64,000 nucleotides of DNA. It comes from Tolypocladium sp. Sup5 PDA-1 (lineage: Eukaryota > Ascomycota > Sordariomycetes > Hypocreales > Ophiocordycipitaceae). A program made the position numbers and the translations under genes. The notes below the pieces were generated by a model. That model did not search any database, was not told the DNA's origin, and was given only the letters and a program-made list of their open reading frames with translations. The stretch covers positions 310,001 to 374,000 of the forward strand of contig JPHH03000027.1 of NCBI GenBank assembly GCA_000750105.3. The letters run 5' to 3'. Each line of letters opens with the position of its first letter. Positions within the stretch are counted from its first letter, which is position 1. Of this stretch, positions 44,782-57,687 are shown in pieces.

Positions 44782-46492
44782 GTTGTCGCTGACGGAGGCG
44801 GCGGTTGCTTGAAAAAGGAGTTGCGGACAGGCAAGCTCATTCATTACCTATGCGAGCCTGTCGATGTGTGCGTGCGTTGCTTGGGTAAAACTAAGTTCCA
44901 AAACTTCCAATACGAGACAGCCTACCCAGAAGGGGCAGGGGTCTGTTCCGTAGTTTTTACGTGAATACCTAATGCACGTCATTATTATCAACAGCCGATG
45001 CCGGTACGTGAGGTGAGAGTCTGACACATTTCGTGACGCGCGGGGATTTTATTGAACAATCATCATTCGAGAAAAGCCGAATGGAGTTGCACAGAGACGG
45101 GGCGGAGTGTCGAGGGTTCTAGCAGCTCGGTTGCCGTGGAAGCTGTGGGGGCAGTTGAATTACCTCGACGCGAAAGGCGGGACGAAAGCAAACAACAAGG
45201 CAGATTGTTTACGTACAACCGCGAGATGAGGGATATTTGGCATAAATCGAGGAGAAAAAAACGAAAACGCGCATAGGAAGAGGTTCTCGAGGAGATGTGC
45301 TGCAAACAGACAAACGGGCAAACGAAGCATGCAAGCCCTGATGTCGATATTTGCTGCGTCGCCGTTACTGGAAACACAGTGTGCGGCGGCCAGTGGCCGC
45401 TCTGGAGTTATTAAGCGAGGTTGCGCCGAGGGCTCTGTGATTCGGCACAGAGACAGGCCGTGCTGTGGGGAAAACGGGAAAAAACATCCTCCCGCACCTT
45501 GTTTCTGCGCAGGGCTGAGGGTGATTGGCTGCGCGGGCCACAGTGAGACATGGGCTCTCACACAGGGTCATCCCCCTCGGTGCCTGCTGCTGCTGGACCC
45601 TCCGTGCGCGCTGCACGACCGCCTCATGCTGGTAGCCTGCCTGTTTCCCCTCTTCAGTTGGCGCCGAAAGTAGAGCAGAGCTTGCAGGCCGGCTGCCACC
45701 ATGCAAAAGTATTCACGGTGTTGTGCGACCGCGCAGTTTTCACCGAGGGATGCGACTTGCCAGTAGAATAGCGATCTGTTTTCTCTTTATTGGCCGAGGA
45801 CTCCAGGTGTCTCTCTGCTCTTCCCTCTTGCCACAGCCCAACCTAATGCAGCTGATTGTCCTAACAGCGGGAGATTATTCACACCCCGGCGCTGCCTGAT
45901 GCGGCGCGAAAAGTGGCGGTAGCGCGGTACCTCCAGTTAGCATCGCCTCTGACGCCCCCAGCCAGGCCAGACAGTGGCCGCCAGCACAGAAGCTTCAGCA
46001 GGCTAGCGGTGCATTTTTGCCTCTGGAAGCGTCCTCGACCCCGGCCCTCGACCGCCATTGGCACCCCTTTGTGAACGCCCTGTGCGACCTCCTGCGGCCT
46101 GCCTCTGCTTCTTCGCTCTCGCACTCTTCATCCACCCATCCATCCTCCTTCGTCCAGTCCTTTTCGCCCACAAGAGCCAGGCTCTTAATTTCTTCTGTTT
46201 CTGCTCGCCGCCGCCGACACGAGCAGCGTCACCGACAGCAGCCAGGCCCGGGCCTCTCTTTTCCCTTGTCCCCCTCGCGCTGTTACGCGTCTGCCCGACC
46301 GACACAGCTTTTCGACCTACGCAACACAACCGCACCGCACCGCACCGCACCGCAACGTTTACCCCCCACCGCCGCGTTTCGACTCCGCCTTTCGCAGGCC
46401 GCTCACACGTGCGCCTCGACCAAAAAGATTTGGACACTCCGCGAGCGCCGACCATTGGAGCCGCATGACGAGACGCTCCGCGATCCGCAATC
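44782..46492. other. Intergenic, importin-beta promoter
   Basis: 1.7 kb without a recognisable gene. From about 46080 it is C/T-rich and includes the CGCAC repeat listed below. Confidence 0.55.
46331..46355 (+). repeat. (CGCAC)5 pentanucleotide repeat in the kap95 leader
   Basis: About five tandem CGCAC units some 140 bp before the kap95 start codon, probably in its 5' UTR. Confidence 0.75.
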
Positions 46493-49400
46493 ATGTCGAG
46501 CTCAGAGATTAATCAGGTGCTCGCCAACTCGCTGTCGCCGGGTGAGTTCCCCCGTCCCTGCCCCTGCCCATGCTGCTGCTGCTGCCGCCGCTGCTGCTGT
46601 TTCTGCGTCCCTCTAGCGGGCGTGTGCGACTACGCGCTCGTGGCTGCAAGGAGCCAGATGATTGTTTTCCTCGAGGAAGACGCTGTGTTTCTGTGCTGAC
46701 TTTCGGGCGTGACCCTCTGCAGACGCGAACCTGCGAAATGCCGCCGAACAACAACTTAACCAAGCTGCCGAGAGCAACTTTGTAGGTCAACCGGACCTCT
46801 TGGCTACCCAGCAAGCACTCGCTAACCCTGATGCCCTCCTTCAGCCACTCTACCTGGCAACCCTCGTCCAAGAACTTGCAAACGAGCAAGCGGAGAGCTC
46901 CATCCGAGCCGCGGCCGGTATTGCCCTCAAGAACGCCTTCACAGCCGGCAGAGACTTTGCCCGCCACCAAGAGCTCCAGGCAAAGTGGCTGCAACAAACG
47001 GACGATGAGACCAAGAACCGCGTCAAGCAGCTGACGCTGCAGACGCTGTCGTCGCCCAGCGCCCAAGCCGGCAACGCCGCCGCCCAGGTCATCTCGTCCA
47101 TTGCTGCCATCGAGCTCCCGCGCAACCAGTGGACCGACCTGATGCCCTTCCTCGTCAAGAATGTCAGCGAGGGCGCCGACCACCAGAAGCAGGCCTCGCT
47201 CACCGCCATCGGCTACATCTGCGAGAGCCAGGAGTCGGAGCTGCGCATGGCCCTCGTCGCCCACTCCAACGCCATCCTCACCGCCGTCGTCCAGGGCGCC
47301 CGCAAGGAGGAGACCAACATCGAGGTCCGCCTCGCCGCCATCACCGCCCTCGGCGACTCGCTCGAGTTTGTTAGCAACAACTTCAAGCACGAGGGCGAGC
47401 GGAACTACATCATGCAGGTCGTCTGCGAGGCCACCCAGGCCGACGACTCCCGCATCCAGCAGGGCGCCTTTGGCTGCCTCAACCGCATCATGGCCCTCTA
47501 CTACGACAACATGCGCTACTACATGGAAAAGGCCCTCTTCGGCCTGACCATCCTGGGCATGAAGTCGGACGACGAGGACGTCGCCAAGCTCGCCGTCGAG
47601 TTCTGGAGCTCCGTCTGCGAGGAGGAGCTGTCCATCGAGGACGATAACGCGCAGGTGGAGAACGCCGACCAGATGCGTCCGTTCTACAACTTCGCTAGGG
47701 TCGCGGCTAATGAGGTCGTGCCCGTGCTGTTGATGCTTCTCACCAAGCAGGACGAGGACGCCGCCGATGACGAGTACAACCTGTCCCGCGCTGCCTACCA
47801 GTCCCTGCAGCTCTATTCCCAGGCGGTCGGTGCCAGCATTATCGCCCCTGTGCTGCAGTTTGTCGAGGCCAACCTGCGGTCCGAGGACTGGCACAACCGA
47901 GACGCCGCCGTCTCGGCCTTTGGCGCCATCATGGAGGGTCCTGACGAAAAGGTCCTGGACCCCATCGTTAAGCAGGCTCTTCCTATCCTGATCACCATGA
48001 TGGATGATCAGTCTCTCCAGGTCAAGGACTCGACGGCGTATGCCCTCGGCCGCGTTACGGAGGCGTGCTCCGAGGCCATCGACCCGACGCAGCACCTCCC
48101 GACCTTGATCGAGTCCCTGTTCAAGGGTCTCCTCAGCAACGCCAAGATGGTCCCCTCGTGCTGCTGGGCCCTGATGAACCTGGCCGAGCGCTTTGCTGGC
48201 GACATTGGCTCCGCCTCGAACCCCATCACTCCCCACTTCAACCAGGCCGTCAGTTCGCTGCTCGACGTCACCGCCCGACAGGATGCCGACACGTCTGTGC
48301 GGACCGCCGCGTACGAGGTGCTCAACGTCTTTGTGCAGAACGCGGCCACCGAGAGCCTGCAGGCAGTCGCCTCGCTCTCCGAGGTCATCCTCAAGCGATT
48401 GGAGGAGACGGTCCCGCTGCAGTCGCAGGTTGTCAGCGTCGAGGACAAGATCACCCTCGAGGAGATGCAGAACAGCCTCTGCACCGTCCTGCAGGCCATC
48501 ATCCTGCGCCTCGACAAGGAGATTGCCCCGCAGGGAGACCGCATCATGCAGATCCTGCTCCAGATCCTCAGCACCGTGGGCAGCAAGTCCAGCGTTCCCG
48601 ACGCCGTCTTTGCCACCATCAGCGCCCTGTCCACCTCGATCGAGGAGGACTTTATCAAGTACATGGATGCCTTTGCGCCATTCCTGTACAACGCCCTGGG
48701 CAACCAGGATGAGCCCAGTCTGTGCTCGATGGCTATTGGCCTCGTCAGCGACATCACTAGGTCCATGGGCGGCCGCAGCCAGCCGTACTGCGACAACTTT
48801 ATGAACTATCTTCTCAATAACCTGAGAGTACGTTGCCCCTTATCCTCTTGCCGTTTATTCATGGGGGGCTTCCACTAACTAGCATGCTCAGAGCACCACG
48901 CTCGCCAACCAGTTCAAGCCTGCCATCCTGCAGTGCTTTGGCGACATTGCTGGCGCCATCACCGGACACTTTGAGACATATCTGTCCGTCGTCGCCCAGG
49001 TCCTGGAGCAGGCGTCTACCGTGACGGCCACGCCCGAAGGCCCCTACGAGATGTACGACTACGTCATTTCGCTCCGGGAGGGTATTATGGATGCTTGGGG
49101 TGGCATTATTGGTGCCATGAAGTCCAGCGGCAAGAGTTCGTTCACCAACCCCGTCCACTTTCTATGCTCACTGCTAACCGTCTCTCGCAGCCCAAGTTCT
49201 CCAGCAATACGTACAGACCATCTTCCAGCTGCTCAACCAGATTGCCAGCGACATGAACCGCAGCGAGTCGCTGATGCGCGCTTGCATGGGTGTTATCGGG
49301 TTAGTCGCCAACAGTTGTGTGTGTTATGGGACATGAACTAACATGACATTTTAGCGACCTGGCTGATGCCTATCCCAACGGCGAGCTCGTCGACGCATTC

Positions 49401-49544
49401 CGACAGGACTGGGTGACTGTCATGATCAAGGAGACCAAGACCAACCGCGACTTCCAGCCTCGCACCATCGAGACGGCTCGCTGGGCTCGCGAGCAGGTCA
49501 AGCGCCAACTGGGCGGTGCCCAGACTGTCATGGCCCAGACCTGA
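46493..49544 (+). CDS. kap95: Importin subunit beta-1 (karyopherin Kap95)
   Basis: Carries importin-alpha/NLS cargo through the nuclear pore and is released by Ran-GTP. Exons 46493-46541, 46723-48827, 48892-49135, 49191-49299 and 49355-49544 give 898 aa, the normal size of a 19-HEAT-repeat importin beta. The N-terminus after splicing reads SLSPDANLRNAAEQQL, the Ran-binding importin-N region. HEAT repeats run throughout (NRVKQLTLQTLSS, AAQVISSIAAIELPRNQW, ALGRVTEACSEAIDP). The C-terminus is VKRQLGGAQTVMAQT. Intron 3 begins GTTCGT and intron 4 GTTAGT, both weaker donors, chosen because they alone keep SSGKTQVLQQYVQTIF and MGVIGDLADAYP in frame. Intron 1 has CTG/CCG triplet runs. A long antisense frame across exon 2 is a GC-bias shadow. 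Confidence 0.95.
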
Positions 49545-50512
49545 AGCTAGTCACGGCTTCCCTTGAGCTTCTGCAAACCCCCGCCACCGTCCTTGCGAAT
49601 ATCAGTCCGTCTGTCGATGCAGCCATCGCCTGGTCCCCGTTTAACACGCCGCAAAGGACACCGAATGCCTCCCCCTCCACGACACAGCTTCCCCCCGACG
49701 ATCCCCACGAACGCTTCCACGTGTATATAGACCCAAACGACACTACAGTAATTCAAATACCCCCAACATACCACGACGCTGTCACCATCCCCCGCCCAAC
49801 CACCACCCCATTGCACCCCCCCCCTTTTTTTATGGTCTCGAGTTACACCACGATGGAATAGAGAAGTCATGTAATGCCCCGCACGGATGCGAAGAAAGAA
49901 GCGGTGGCGACGCAAAAGTCATGTAGAGAGGACAGGGAGTACAGGCATTTACCCGAGTTTTTTCCTACCTTTTTTTACCCTTCGTGTCTATCTTGAATGC
50001 CCTTCAAGTGAATGGGATTGTTTCTTCAAGACTGGCGCGCGGACTGATTTTCTGGGTTCTGCTGGCATCTTGAGGGCAGTGGATGAGACCTCACATAGGA
50101 GCGTGTCGGGGACTGGGATGGGAATACAGGGACGATGGGATCAGTGAGTGCACAGAGAGGTGCGTGGGCGATGTTAAACTAGAGTATCACATGAATTTGC
50201 CAGTTGATGCTGCTAGGCCTGACTGATGAGACCTTGACTACTGTCTCGTCGTACGCTGTGCTCGGTGAATGCTTGTACGCTCCAGGAAACTGGGTTCATC
50301 CTACTCAATACGCTCTTGGGTTTTAAACGCCGCAGGAATACCCATCTGTCTGAAAACATCCCGGCTAAAGCGCCATGCACCGTCATACATCCATCCATAA
50401 CGCCTCCAGCTGCAGCCCCTTATGCTGGTCATATCTTGTCGCCGAAAAGACCCCAATCCAAGATGCCAGTCCCCATTACTGTACACAATTTTTGGTCATT
50501 ATGTCCTCGCCA
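49545..50512. other. Convergent 3' intergenic region
   Basis: Lies between the kap95 stop and the stop of the Zn2Cys6 gene. It has C/T-rich runs and no recognised gene. Confidence 0.6.
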
Positions 50513-53243
50513 CTACATGTTGTCGAGCCACGCCCCCGTGCTCATCCAAGTCGATGGCGCGCCGTCAATGTAAAACTGCAGCTCCCCCTCGAACCCGTCG
50601 TTGCCGGGCCCAAGCTGGGGATAGAACGGCGCCGCGCCGGCCGGCGCACCCATTCCGTAGGGGGCAGCGCCCGGCTGGTGCGTGTCAAACGCCTCGATGA
50701 GCATGCCCAGCCCGTCGACGGGCTGGCGGCCGAGCGCTGGGTGACTCTGCTGCGGAGACATGTACATGTGGTGGGGGGCTTGTTGGCCGTGTGGCTGATG
50801 GTGGAAGTTTGCTTGTTGCGGGAGGCCTTGCGAGAGCTGCTGCGGTGTTTGGTATTGCTGCTGATGCTGGTGGTTTGGAGGACTAAGGGCGTGGCCGTTG
50901 GTGGCGCCAGGGAGGGAGGGCATGATGCCGTTGTGGGGGGACTGCATGCTCGTCGGCGGATGCATGTCAGGCTGTGTCCCGGGTCTGGGTAGTACGGCAT
51001 TATCCGGCAGCGCGGGGACGAGAGGAAGGGGGGCCATCTGGCGTATGGCACGGGGGACGGGGTCCTTGCCGTCATCCATGCTCCCCTCCGTCGTCAGCGT
51101 GTTCGACTGGGGGTCCAGTGAGAACTTTTCCAGGGCATCGACCCAGCGCGCGGCCAACGGCCAGACCTCTTTGCACTCCCTCAGGATGGTGATGATGCGC
51201 TGGAGCATAGCTGGGCCATCACGTGCCAGGTTGGGGTCTTGGCAGACTGCCCAGATGCGTCAGTCAAGGATCAGGCTGCATATGTGCATCGGAGCACGGT
51301 TGGACCTACGCTTGGGGTATTTGCAGATATAAGTGGAAAATAGGCCGCAACTGTAGACGCAAAAGGCGGCGATTTGAGCGCCGACGCTCTCGTCAGGGGT
51401 CCGGTCCGTGAACTGGGCGTCGACTTGCTCATACAGTTGCCGGACATTTCGAAACAGTTCCTTGGACAGCTCAGCGAAGAATGCCTGTTTTTGGCCGTCT
51501 TTGGGATCGGGTTTGATGACGCTGCGGTGCTGGTTAGCCAGATGATGGTAAGAAAGGGGCATAATCTCAGCAACGCTTACTCTATCAGGTACGGCCTCCG
51601 CAGGACAATATTGCACAGTCTCGTCATCATGGTCACGCAGAGATATGCCTGCAGAAATGTCAGTACTCGACCCGTGGTGTGTTGGAACCCCGCATAGATC
51701 GAAACCTACCAGATCCTGGCCCTCTGCCTTGTAGCCCTTGAGCAGAAAGTTGCTCCACATGTGTTCATGCGGCAGATTAGCCTCCCACTCCTGCAGCCTT
51801 CGAGCCATCTGCGAAAATTCGCTCGTCGGCTCCCACGGGCGAGAGCTCTTGCTGTAGCTCACAGCGCGGCGGCCGACGATGCCCCAGAAGTGGTGGATCT
51901 GCATTAAGGTTGCAAACAAGGATCGATTTGGGTCTCGGATCAGCGATGGGTCGTCGGCCGCTGGTGGCGTGCCTTCCAGGGCGGCCCGCGATCTCGGCTC
52001 ACGTCCGTGGGCAAAGTCTTCTTCGTTGCACGGCAAGAGAGCAGTGATGTCGGCTGCCGCCAGCGATACGGGAGACAGGGGGCCAGAGTGGAGGCTGTCT
52101 TGGCTGTGCAACATCCACTATCATTCCCAGCGGGTTAGCTTTGTCGTTGGCATGGAGGAGAAGAGTGGTCTATGCTCACCAGTGTCCGCCGGGCCGACTC
52201 TGCACGTATGACCAGGTCCGGTGTGGGATTCTGCACTTGTTGGTATGTCTCCTCCCTGTGAAGTTGCATTAATGCGGCCATGCGCATCGAAATACCCATG
52301 TTAATCTGGGTTCGTCCATACGTGTCAGTATCCCACTACTGCCCATTTACTCATCTCCGTCTAGACTTACGTAGCTCTTGTTTCGCAGCCCGCTACCTTG
52401 CTGGGCGATGCTCAAGAGATAAAAGGCCTGGCATCTCTCCAAGGTGGGTTCTTGGTAGACCTCGCCGATGGCAATGCTGGAGGCCCGCTCCATGAAGAAC
52501 TCGGCAGCCTTGACACCGGTGCCGTACCGGACTTTCATCGAGGGGCTGAGCCGTGCCGAGATGCTGAGGATGCTGAGGAGCAGAAACAAGTTGACGGAGC
52601 GGTGGTCCTTTCGTAGTCGTTCCGGGTACTGCTGCTTGGGAATGAAGCCCAGCTGGAAGTAGTACCTGGTGAAGCGGTTGACGCCGTCAATGAGGTCCCC
52701 GAGGGGCGGCAAGTTGTCCCAATCCTCTGCGGCCTGGTGTCGGGGGACGGGCCCATCGAGGATGCTGCGCCGAACCTTTGCGGTGCTGCCCTGCCTGCTG
52801 GAGGCCTTTTCGGCCCTCGTCCGAGGGTGCCGGTACTCGCGGTCATGATCTGGCTGGCCGCGAACGGGGAATATGCTTCCGTCCAGGTGAGTGAGCCGTC
52901 CCATATGATGCCGGGGAGGGAGCGAGGTCTACATACCATTGCTCTGCAGGAATATGGGCCTCGGCACAGGACTTGCAAGGAGGTTGTCCCTTGTCGTGGA
53001 TGCACTTGCTCCTCATGCGTCGACATCTACGCTGCTGATCAGCATCCGCCAGGGTATAGCAACGGTCCAGACCGACCTTCGACAGGCGATGGGAGCCCTC
53101 CGCTTGATGGACGGGGCATCGCCGGCGGCTCCCCCGACTCCCCCGGGCTCGCCGGCGACAGAGCCAGGGGCAGAGCCCGAGGCGGAGCCGGCGACCGACC
53201 CGGCGTTCATGCCAAAGGCCGGGTTGACCCCAGCAGGGTCCAT
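50513..53243 (-). CDS. Zn(2)-Cys(6) fungal-specific transcription factor, FarA/CTF1-like
   Basis: Nuclear regulator of eight minus-strand exons: 53243-53077, 53026-52937, 52875-52371, 52305-52180, 52117-51710, 51648-51581, 51521-51310 and 51246-50513, 769 aa. A Gly/Ala/Ser-rich leader precedes the cluster RRAPIACRRCRRMRSKCIHD ... PPCKSCAEAHIPAEQCIFP, which is split by two introns. It continues RGQPDHDREYRHPRTR. This extension is characteristic of the FarA/FarB and cutinase factor 1 group, which respond to fatty acids and activate peroxisomal beta-oxidation and cutinase genes. The middle is the fungal_trans domain (LLSILSISARLSPSMKVRYG, SGLRNKSYINMGISMRMAAL). The C-terminus is rich in Gln, Pro and His (HQHQQQYQTPQQLSQ), a likely activation region. 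The Zn2Cys6 call is secure. The FarA/CTF1 subgroup is from memory of the motif and less certain. Confidence 0.87.
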
Positions 53244-55549
53244 GACGGGAGTCGTGCGCAGGCACGCAAGGGCAGGCAGATGAGATGCAGGGCTGATTGG
53301 CGTGCTGGTGGCTGTTTCGTGTGGTGTCGGCTGGGTGTGTTCTCGAACTGCGCAGCGGGTCGCGCCGCCGTCAGGTTGCCTGCCGGGACGGATGGAGTTG
53401 GCCTCCAGCTGCGGACGCGGATGCGGCAGGCAAGGGTAAAAGGGCCGGTGAGGCGCTGGCGGTTGTCAATGGAGCGGGCAGTCAATCGGCTCGGGAGCCA
53501 CCAGCAGGCGAAACTCGGCGACGACACGGCAGCATCGCCATCGGTTGCGAGGTTCGTGGCAGATTGTAGAGTCGCAGCGCAGCACAGCACGAGCGATGAG
53601 GCAACCTGGGGGGAGGACCCAGCAGGCCGCGCACGTGACCGCCGCCCGCCCGCGAGCAGTCACTGGACTGGACACCTCCAGGCTCCATCCCTGGTTCCGC
53701 CGACCGACGGCAGACGGAGGCTTCGTGGACCGCGGTTGAGCGGCATCTATCCGTACTCCGTGCTTCATAGCACAAAATTTGATGCACTGCAGGGGTCGAA
53801 AAGCATTGCATGGTTGCGCAGAGTCTTGCCATGATTGTTTGTGACTTGTGTGGCGGCAACTGCCGAGGTGACGATAGCGACATCTCCATCTCCCTGCCGG
53901 ACTGGATCACCGGAACCGCATCGGCATCTATGTAGTGTATGTCACTGACTGACTGACAGCCGTGCAGGCCTGCTCTGGCCCCCAAGCCACACAAACGGCG
54001 GATGACGGCATCGACCCGGGCTCAGCCGCTACAGGTGAATCGATTGCCTCGGTATGAGTGGTCATTCAGGCCTGTCATGGCACTGCAGCCAGCGTCTGTG
54101 TCACCATCTGGATTGGATGCAAGAGACTCAGCACAGGCTCCGCTGCCGCCAAGCAGCCCTTGGCATCGAGAGCTGCCTCTGCCTACTGTACTCGTATGTA
54201 ACTTACGAAGTACACGCGTCCCTGTCGACCCGAACGGGATTGAGTTCCCGGCACCTGCAATCTTCGCCCTGTTAAAAGTTATCATTGATCAACAGCCTCT
54301 CTTCCCAAAAAAACACCTCCCGCGCCATAATAATTACAAGGCGCGATTGGTCGACCGTGTCCACTGTCCACCTTGCCCGCGTACCTTAGGTCCGCAATGA
54401 GTTGCCTGTTTGCAAGCCACCCAGATTCACTGCTGCACCGCCTCCACCTCCATCCAGCGTGTAAGTCGAGTGGCCGACTCCCAACCTTGCCCATCACTTG
54501 GGCCACCTTCTCACAATGCACCATGTTAAGCCTCAGGCCCAAATTCACCTGCGCAGCCTCGCCGAGAGATTCACTGCACAATCTCGGGTACTTAAGCCAG
54601 ATCTGTTCCGTGCTGAGGCCTCCCTCTTCCTCTGCTCCCTCCTTGTTCATCGCCAATGCACCACCAACTAAGTCCATTGGGCCTTCTCAGCCTTCAGAAA
54701 GCCACTTTACGTCGCAACTTCGTCTTTGCCCATTGGCATTCGCCAAATGGCAACAAGCTGCTGTGGCGCAAACGATCCTTTCGTGGCAGCAGCCTCGATA
54801 ATGGGTGCGTGGCAGGTACGGTGAACAGCCCTCGAAGCAACCTCGCCTCGTCCCATCGGGCAAACACTTGATATCACCCATGACCAGAGTCACCACCTGA
54901 GCAAGCCTCTAAAGCCTAAGGTATTGTTCGCCATCGCATCCCTCTGGTGTGAGAAGGCTCCAAGCCTCCAACCTTGTATTCCGCATTTTCCCTGGGCCTT
55001 GCCGTTCCTCGCTATCCCGGCCGTTCCTCTCTATTACTTTCCATTAACCGAGATTCTACATGTAGACAACTAGGTACCTACCTTACAGTTCAATATAGCC
55101 CTTGCAAGGCACAAGGAGCCTTCCTTGGCACACCAGACGAAATCTATTCGTCCAGTCCGGCATGTTTGTCACCGCTGGTTACGCGAGATGGCATTTACGT
55201 TTATTAGGTATTGTTTACGTTTATGACTGCATGGTGTTGATGGCATTCCCCAAAGCCTACCTAAAGTCGCTTCTGCCTTACTGATCCCATACGCGGCTCT
55301 ACCTTACTGATCCCGTACCCAAGCCTCGAAGCACTTTAAGGAGCAGCATCCCCCATATTCCTGGGCTGCCTCCTCCTCCCTTCATCCTCTGAAAAACCAC
55401 AACTTCGCCACCTAAACAACCACATCCACTTAACCACAAGAAACCACATCACCTTCATCACCTTCATCATCTACCTACATCAGCTACATCAGCTACATAA
55501 ACCTCATCAACTTCCACCACCAAAAACAACAACTTCCACCACCATCAAA
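53244..55549. other. Divergent intergenic region between the FarA-like regulator and the F-box-like gene
   Basis: 2.3 kb with no supported gene. The first part is the GC-rich promoter of the regulator. From about 55380 it becomes a G-poor, A/C-rich leader with CATCACCTT, ACATCAGCT and AACTTCCACCACCA direct repeats leading to the ATG at 55550. A TTACTGATCCC unit is also repeated at 55277 and 55297. Confidence 0.5.
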
Positions 55550-56964
55550 ATGCCTGTCGTCGGTGCTCAGCCCGGCTCGCCGGAGATGAAAGGCTTTGGA
55601 TACATGCCGCCCGAGCTCAATCTGCAAATTCTCGAGGCTCTGCCTAACATCCCCTCCCTAAACAACGCGGTCGCTGCCTCTGGTCAGCTGCACCGTTGCT
55701 TTTCTACCTACTCCACGTCCGTCTCTACGCGGGTCGTCAAGAACGAGATCCCAAAGCACAGCTGGACGCATGCCGTCGTGGCCAACATGCTGCTCTCGGG
55801 ACAGGTTGATCTTCCTGATCTCGACAATACCAACATTGACGGCTTCAACTCCGCCATTGACAAGATTCGGCACCTTCGAGACACCGCCCCGAAGGCCCGG
55901 GTCACTTTCAAGGACACGCTGGCCATCTCCAGCCTCCACAAAAAAATCACGGAGCTCAGGGACTTCTTTGTCACCGACTGCGCGAACGCCAAACAGCAGC
56001 AGCTTCATCCTCTGCTTGACTCTATCCGGTACCGCGCTCCCGTGCAGTCCGAGCTCATCAGGATCGAGCAAGCCCTCTATCTCTTTCAGATCCTTGCCTG
56101 CTTCTGCAAGAACATCACCTTCAGCAAGCTGGGGGACATGGAATACGCCGACCAGTCCCGTGAAAAGGTGTCATCCCTGCAGAAATGCATCGTGGAGCGC
56201 CTGATGTCGCCCTGGGAGATGTATCAGGTGATCGGCATCCAAGCTTGGTTTCGCCGAGCCATCCACGGATTCGGTAAGTTTCCCTTGTGTCGTTCAGAAT
56301 GAATACACCACTAAGGCGAATGTCTATAGAACGAGACTCCACTGTGAGCGAGCGTGTCATTCCTGGCCTCTTCGTTGGTGGCATCGACCTCATGAACGAG
56401 GCGCTCTGTGCCGAAGGCCACGGCAAGGTGGCCGAGTTCATCGCTCCGCACGAGGAGCAGGCCCTCAAGCGGCCATTCAACGCCATGGGCGTCATTGTGT
56501 CCCGGGGAACGTACAAGACCTGGACCAGAGACGAAACAAAGGCAATTGGGGCCTACACGCCGTTCACCCCAGACAACGACAAGCTTGGATACGCGTCGTG
56601 GGCAAGACTTGAGAAGCACCAGCTGCGGCTCGTGGGCACCCACCAAACAAACTTGGACCTTTTCCACGACCGCATCGCGGCGCTGGAGGGTCGGCTGGAT
56701 CTCTGGGGAGCGGCGCTCTGGGACGAGGGCCGCTGGGACGAGATCGAGTACACGCTGCGCCAGCCGGAGCCGGCGTTTTGGGTGGACTTGGACATGAAGC
56801 ACCACTGGGACTCGTCGGAGAGGGGATTTTGGATCGTGGCCCGCCCCGAGGCCGTGGAGGAGGGCTTCAAGGAGGAGGAGAAGGCACGCGAGGAGAAGGA
56901 GTGTGAGCGCCGGGTGGTGCGGGTGCCTCGGGAGGTGCATCCCCTGTGGCAGGTTATCGATTGA
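55550..56964 (+). CDS. Hypothetical protein with N-terminal F-box-like motif
   Basis: Not assigned to a named protein. Exons 55550-56273 and 56330-56964, with a 56-bp intron (GTAAGT...CTATAG), give 452 aa. Near the N-terminus, MPPELNLQILEALPNIPSLNNAVAAS resembles the short F-box-like helices of many fungal proteins of unknown substrate. The middle is helical and charged. After residue 242 comes a long domain with RDSTVSERVIPGLFVGGID, WTRDETKAIGAYTPFTPDND and WVDLDMKHHWDSSERGFW. The end is a Glu/Lys/Arg-rich helix and LWQVID. No signal peptide or membrane span. If the F-box is real it would link to SCF ubiquitin ligases through Skp1, an inference only. Confidence 0.78.
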
Positions 56965-57687
56965 GGGTGCCTCATGATGTGCATCTCTCTGGCAAGGTAT
57001 TGATTGAGAGCGTTTGGCTGGGACTTGGGACCCCTGGAGTTCTGGAGTGCTGGATACACACCGCCCAGATTGGATTTTGTTCTTTTCCTACGGGTTTATT
57101 CTGGAATTTTTTTTTGACAGTTCAGGAAATTGAACGGGTTTTGGCACGCCATTCATTGGAGTCGTTATATTCTTGATGTTTGTGAATAAACGACAGGCTG
57201 GCCAACACTCGTCGTCCGGGAAGCTGTCGTCGTGCAGTGCTCGCGAGTCCTCTATTCGAGAGATGTTCATTTTATTTGGACAATGAATGGCTTGTCCCCA
57301 GTTCCTAGAGATGTTGACATCGCGCTCTGTACGGAGTAGCGAAGCTCACGATGGCGGTACTGTTTGCCCATTCCACCCGCACTGCTGATACGCACTGTGC
57401 TGCAACCTCATCCCCGAAGCTCTTTCCATCCGCAATGCTCGAGGAGATATATTATCGCATCCTGTGCTGTACCTGAGGAACGGGATTCGGCGTTTCTCGT
57501 CGTACGACTTGAGTTAAGCATCGGCAGCTGTGTCTCGTGCCCAGTGAGTCAGTGGAGAAGGCCTGCCAGTGTAAAGCGCCTCAAAAAATTCCCTCGCCCG
57601 AGTTTGTTCACGGCATCAATCGTCAAGCATCGCTCAGCGCAGCGAAAGGAACTTACACAGATTTCACCCAGACCGAGAAGCGGCACC
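56965..57687. other. Intergenic, ade1 promoter
   Basis: No gene recognised. It holds the TGAGTCA site listed separately, 137-143 bp before the ade1 start. Confidence 0.6.
57545..57551 (-). promoter_or_regulatory. Gcn4/Bas1-like TGACTCA site upstream of ade1
   Basis: TGAGTCA on the plus strand, TGACTCA on the minus strand, about 140 bp before the ade1 ATG. In yeast, Bas1 and Gcn4 both use TGACTC cores at purine genes. Fungal conservation of that circuit is not established here. Confidence 0.45.

Noticed and set aside
46509..48236. 575-codon open frame antisense to kap95
   Set aside because: Mirror of the HEAT-repeat coding strand. Composition is Leu/Val/Gly shadow sequence and there is no independent splice or promoter evidence.
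52737..53834. Plus-strand frame of 365 codons over the FarA-like gene's first exons
   Set aside because: Antisense to the Zn2Cys6 cluster exons, whose splice sites and motif are far better supported.
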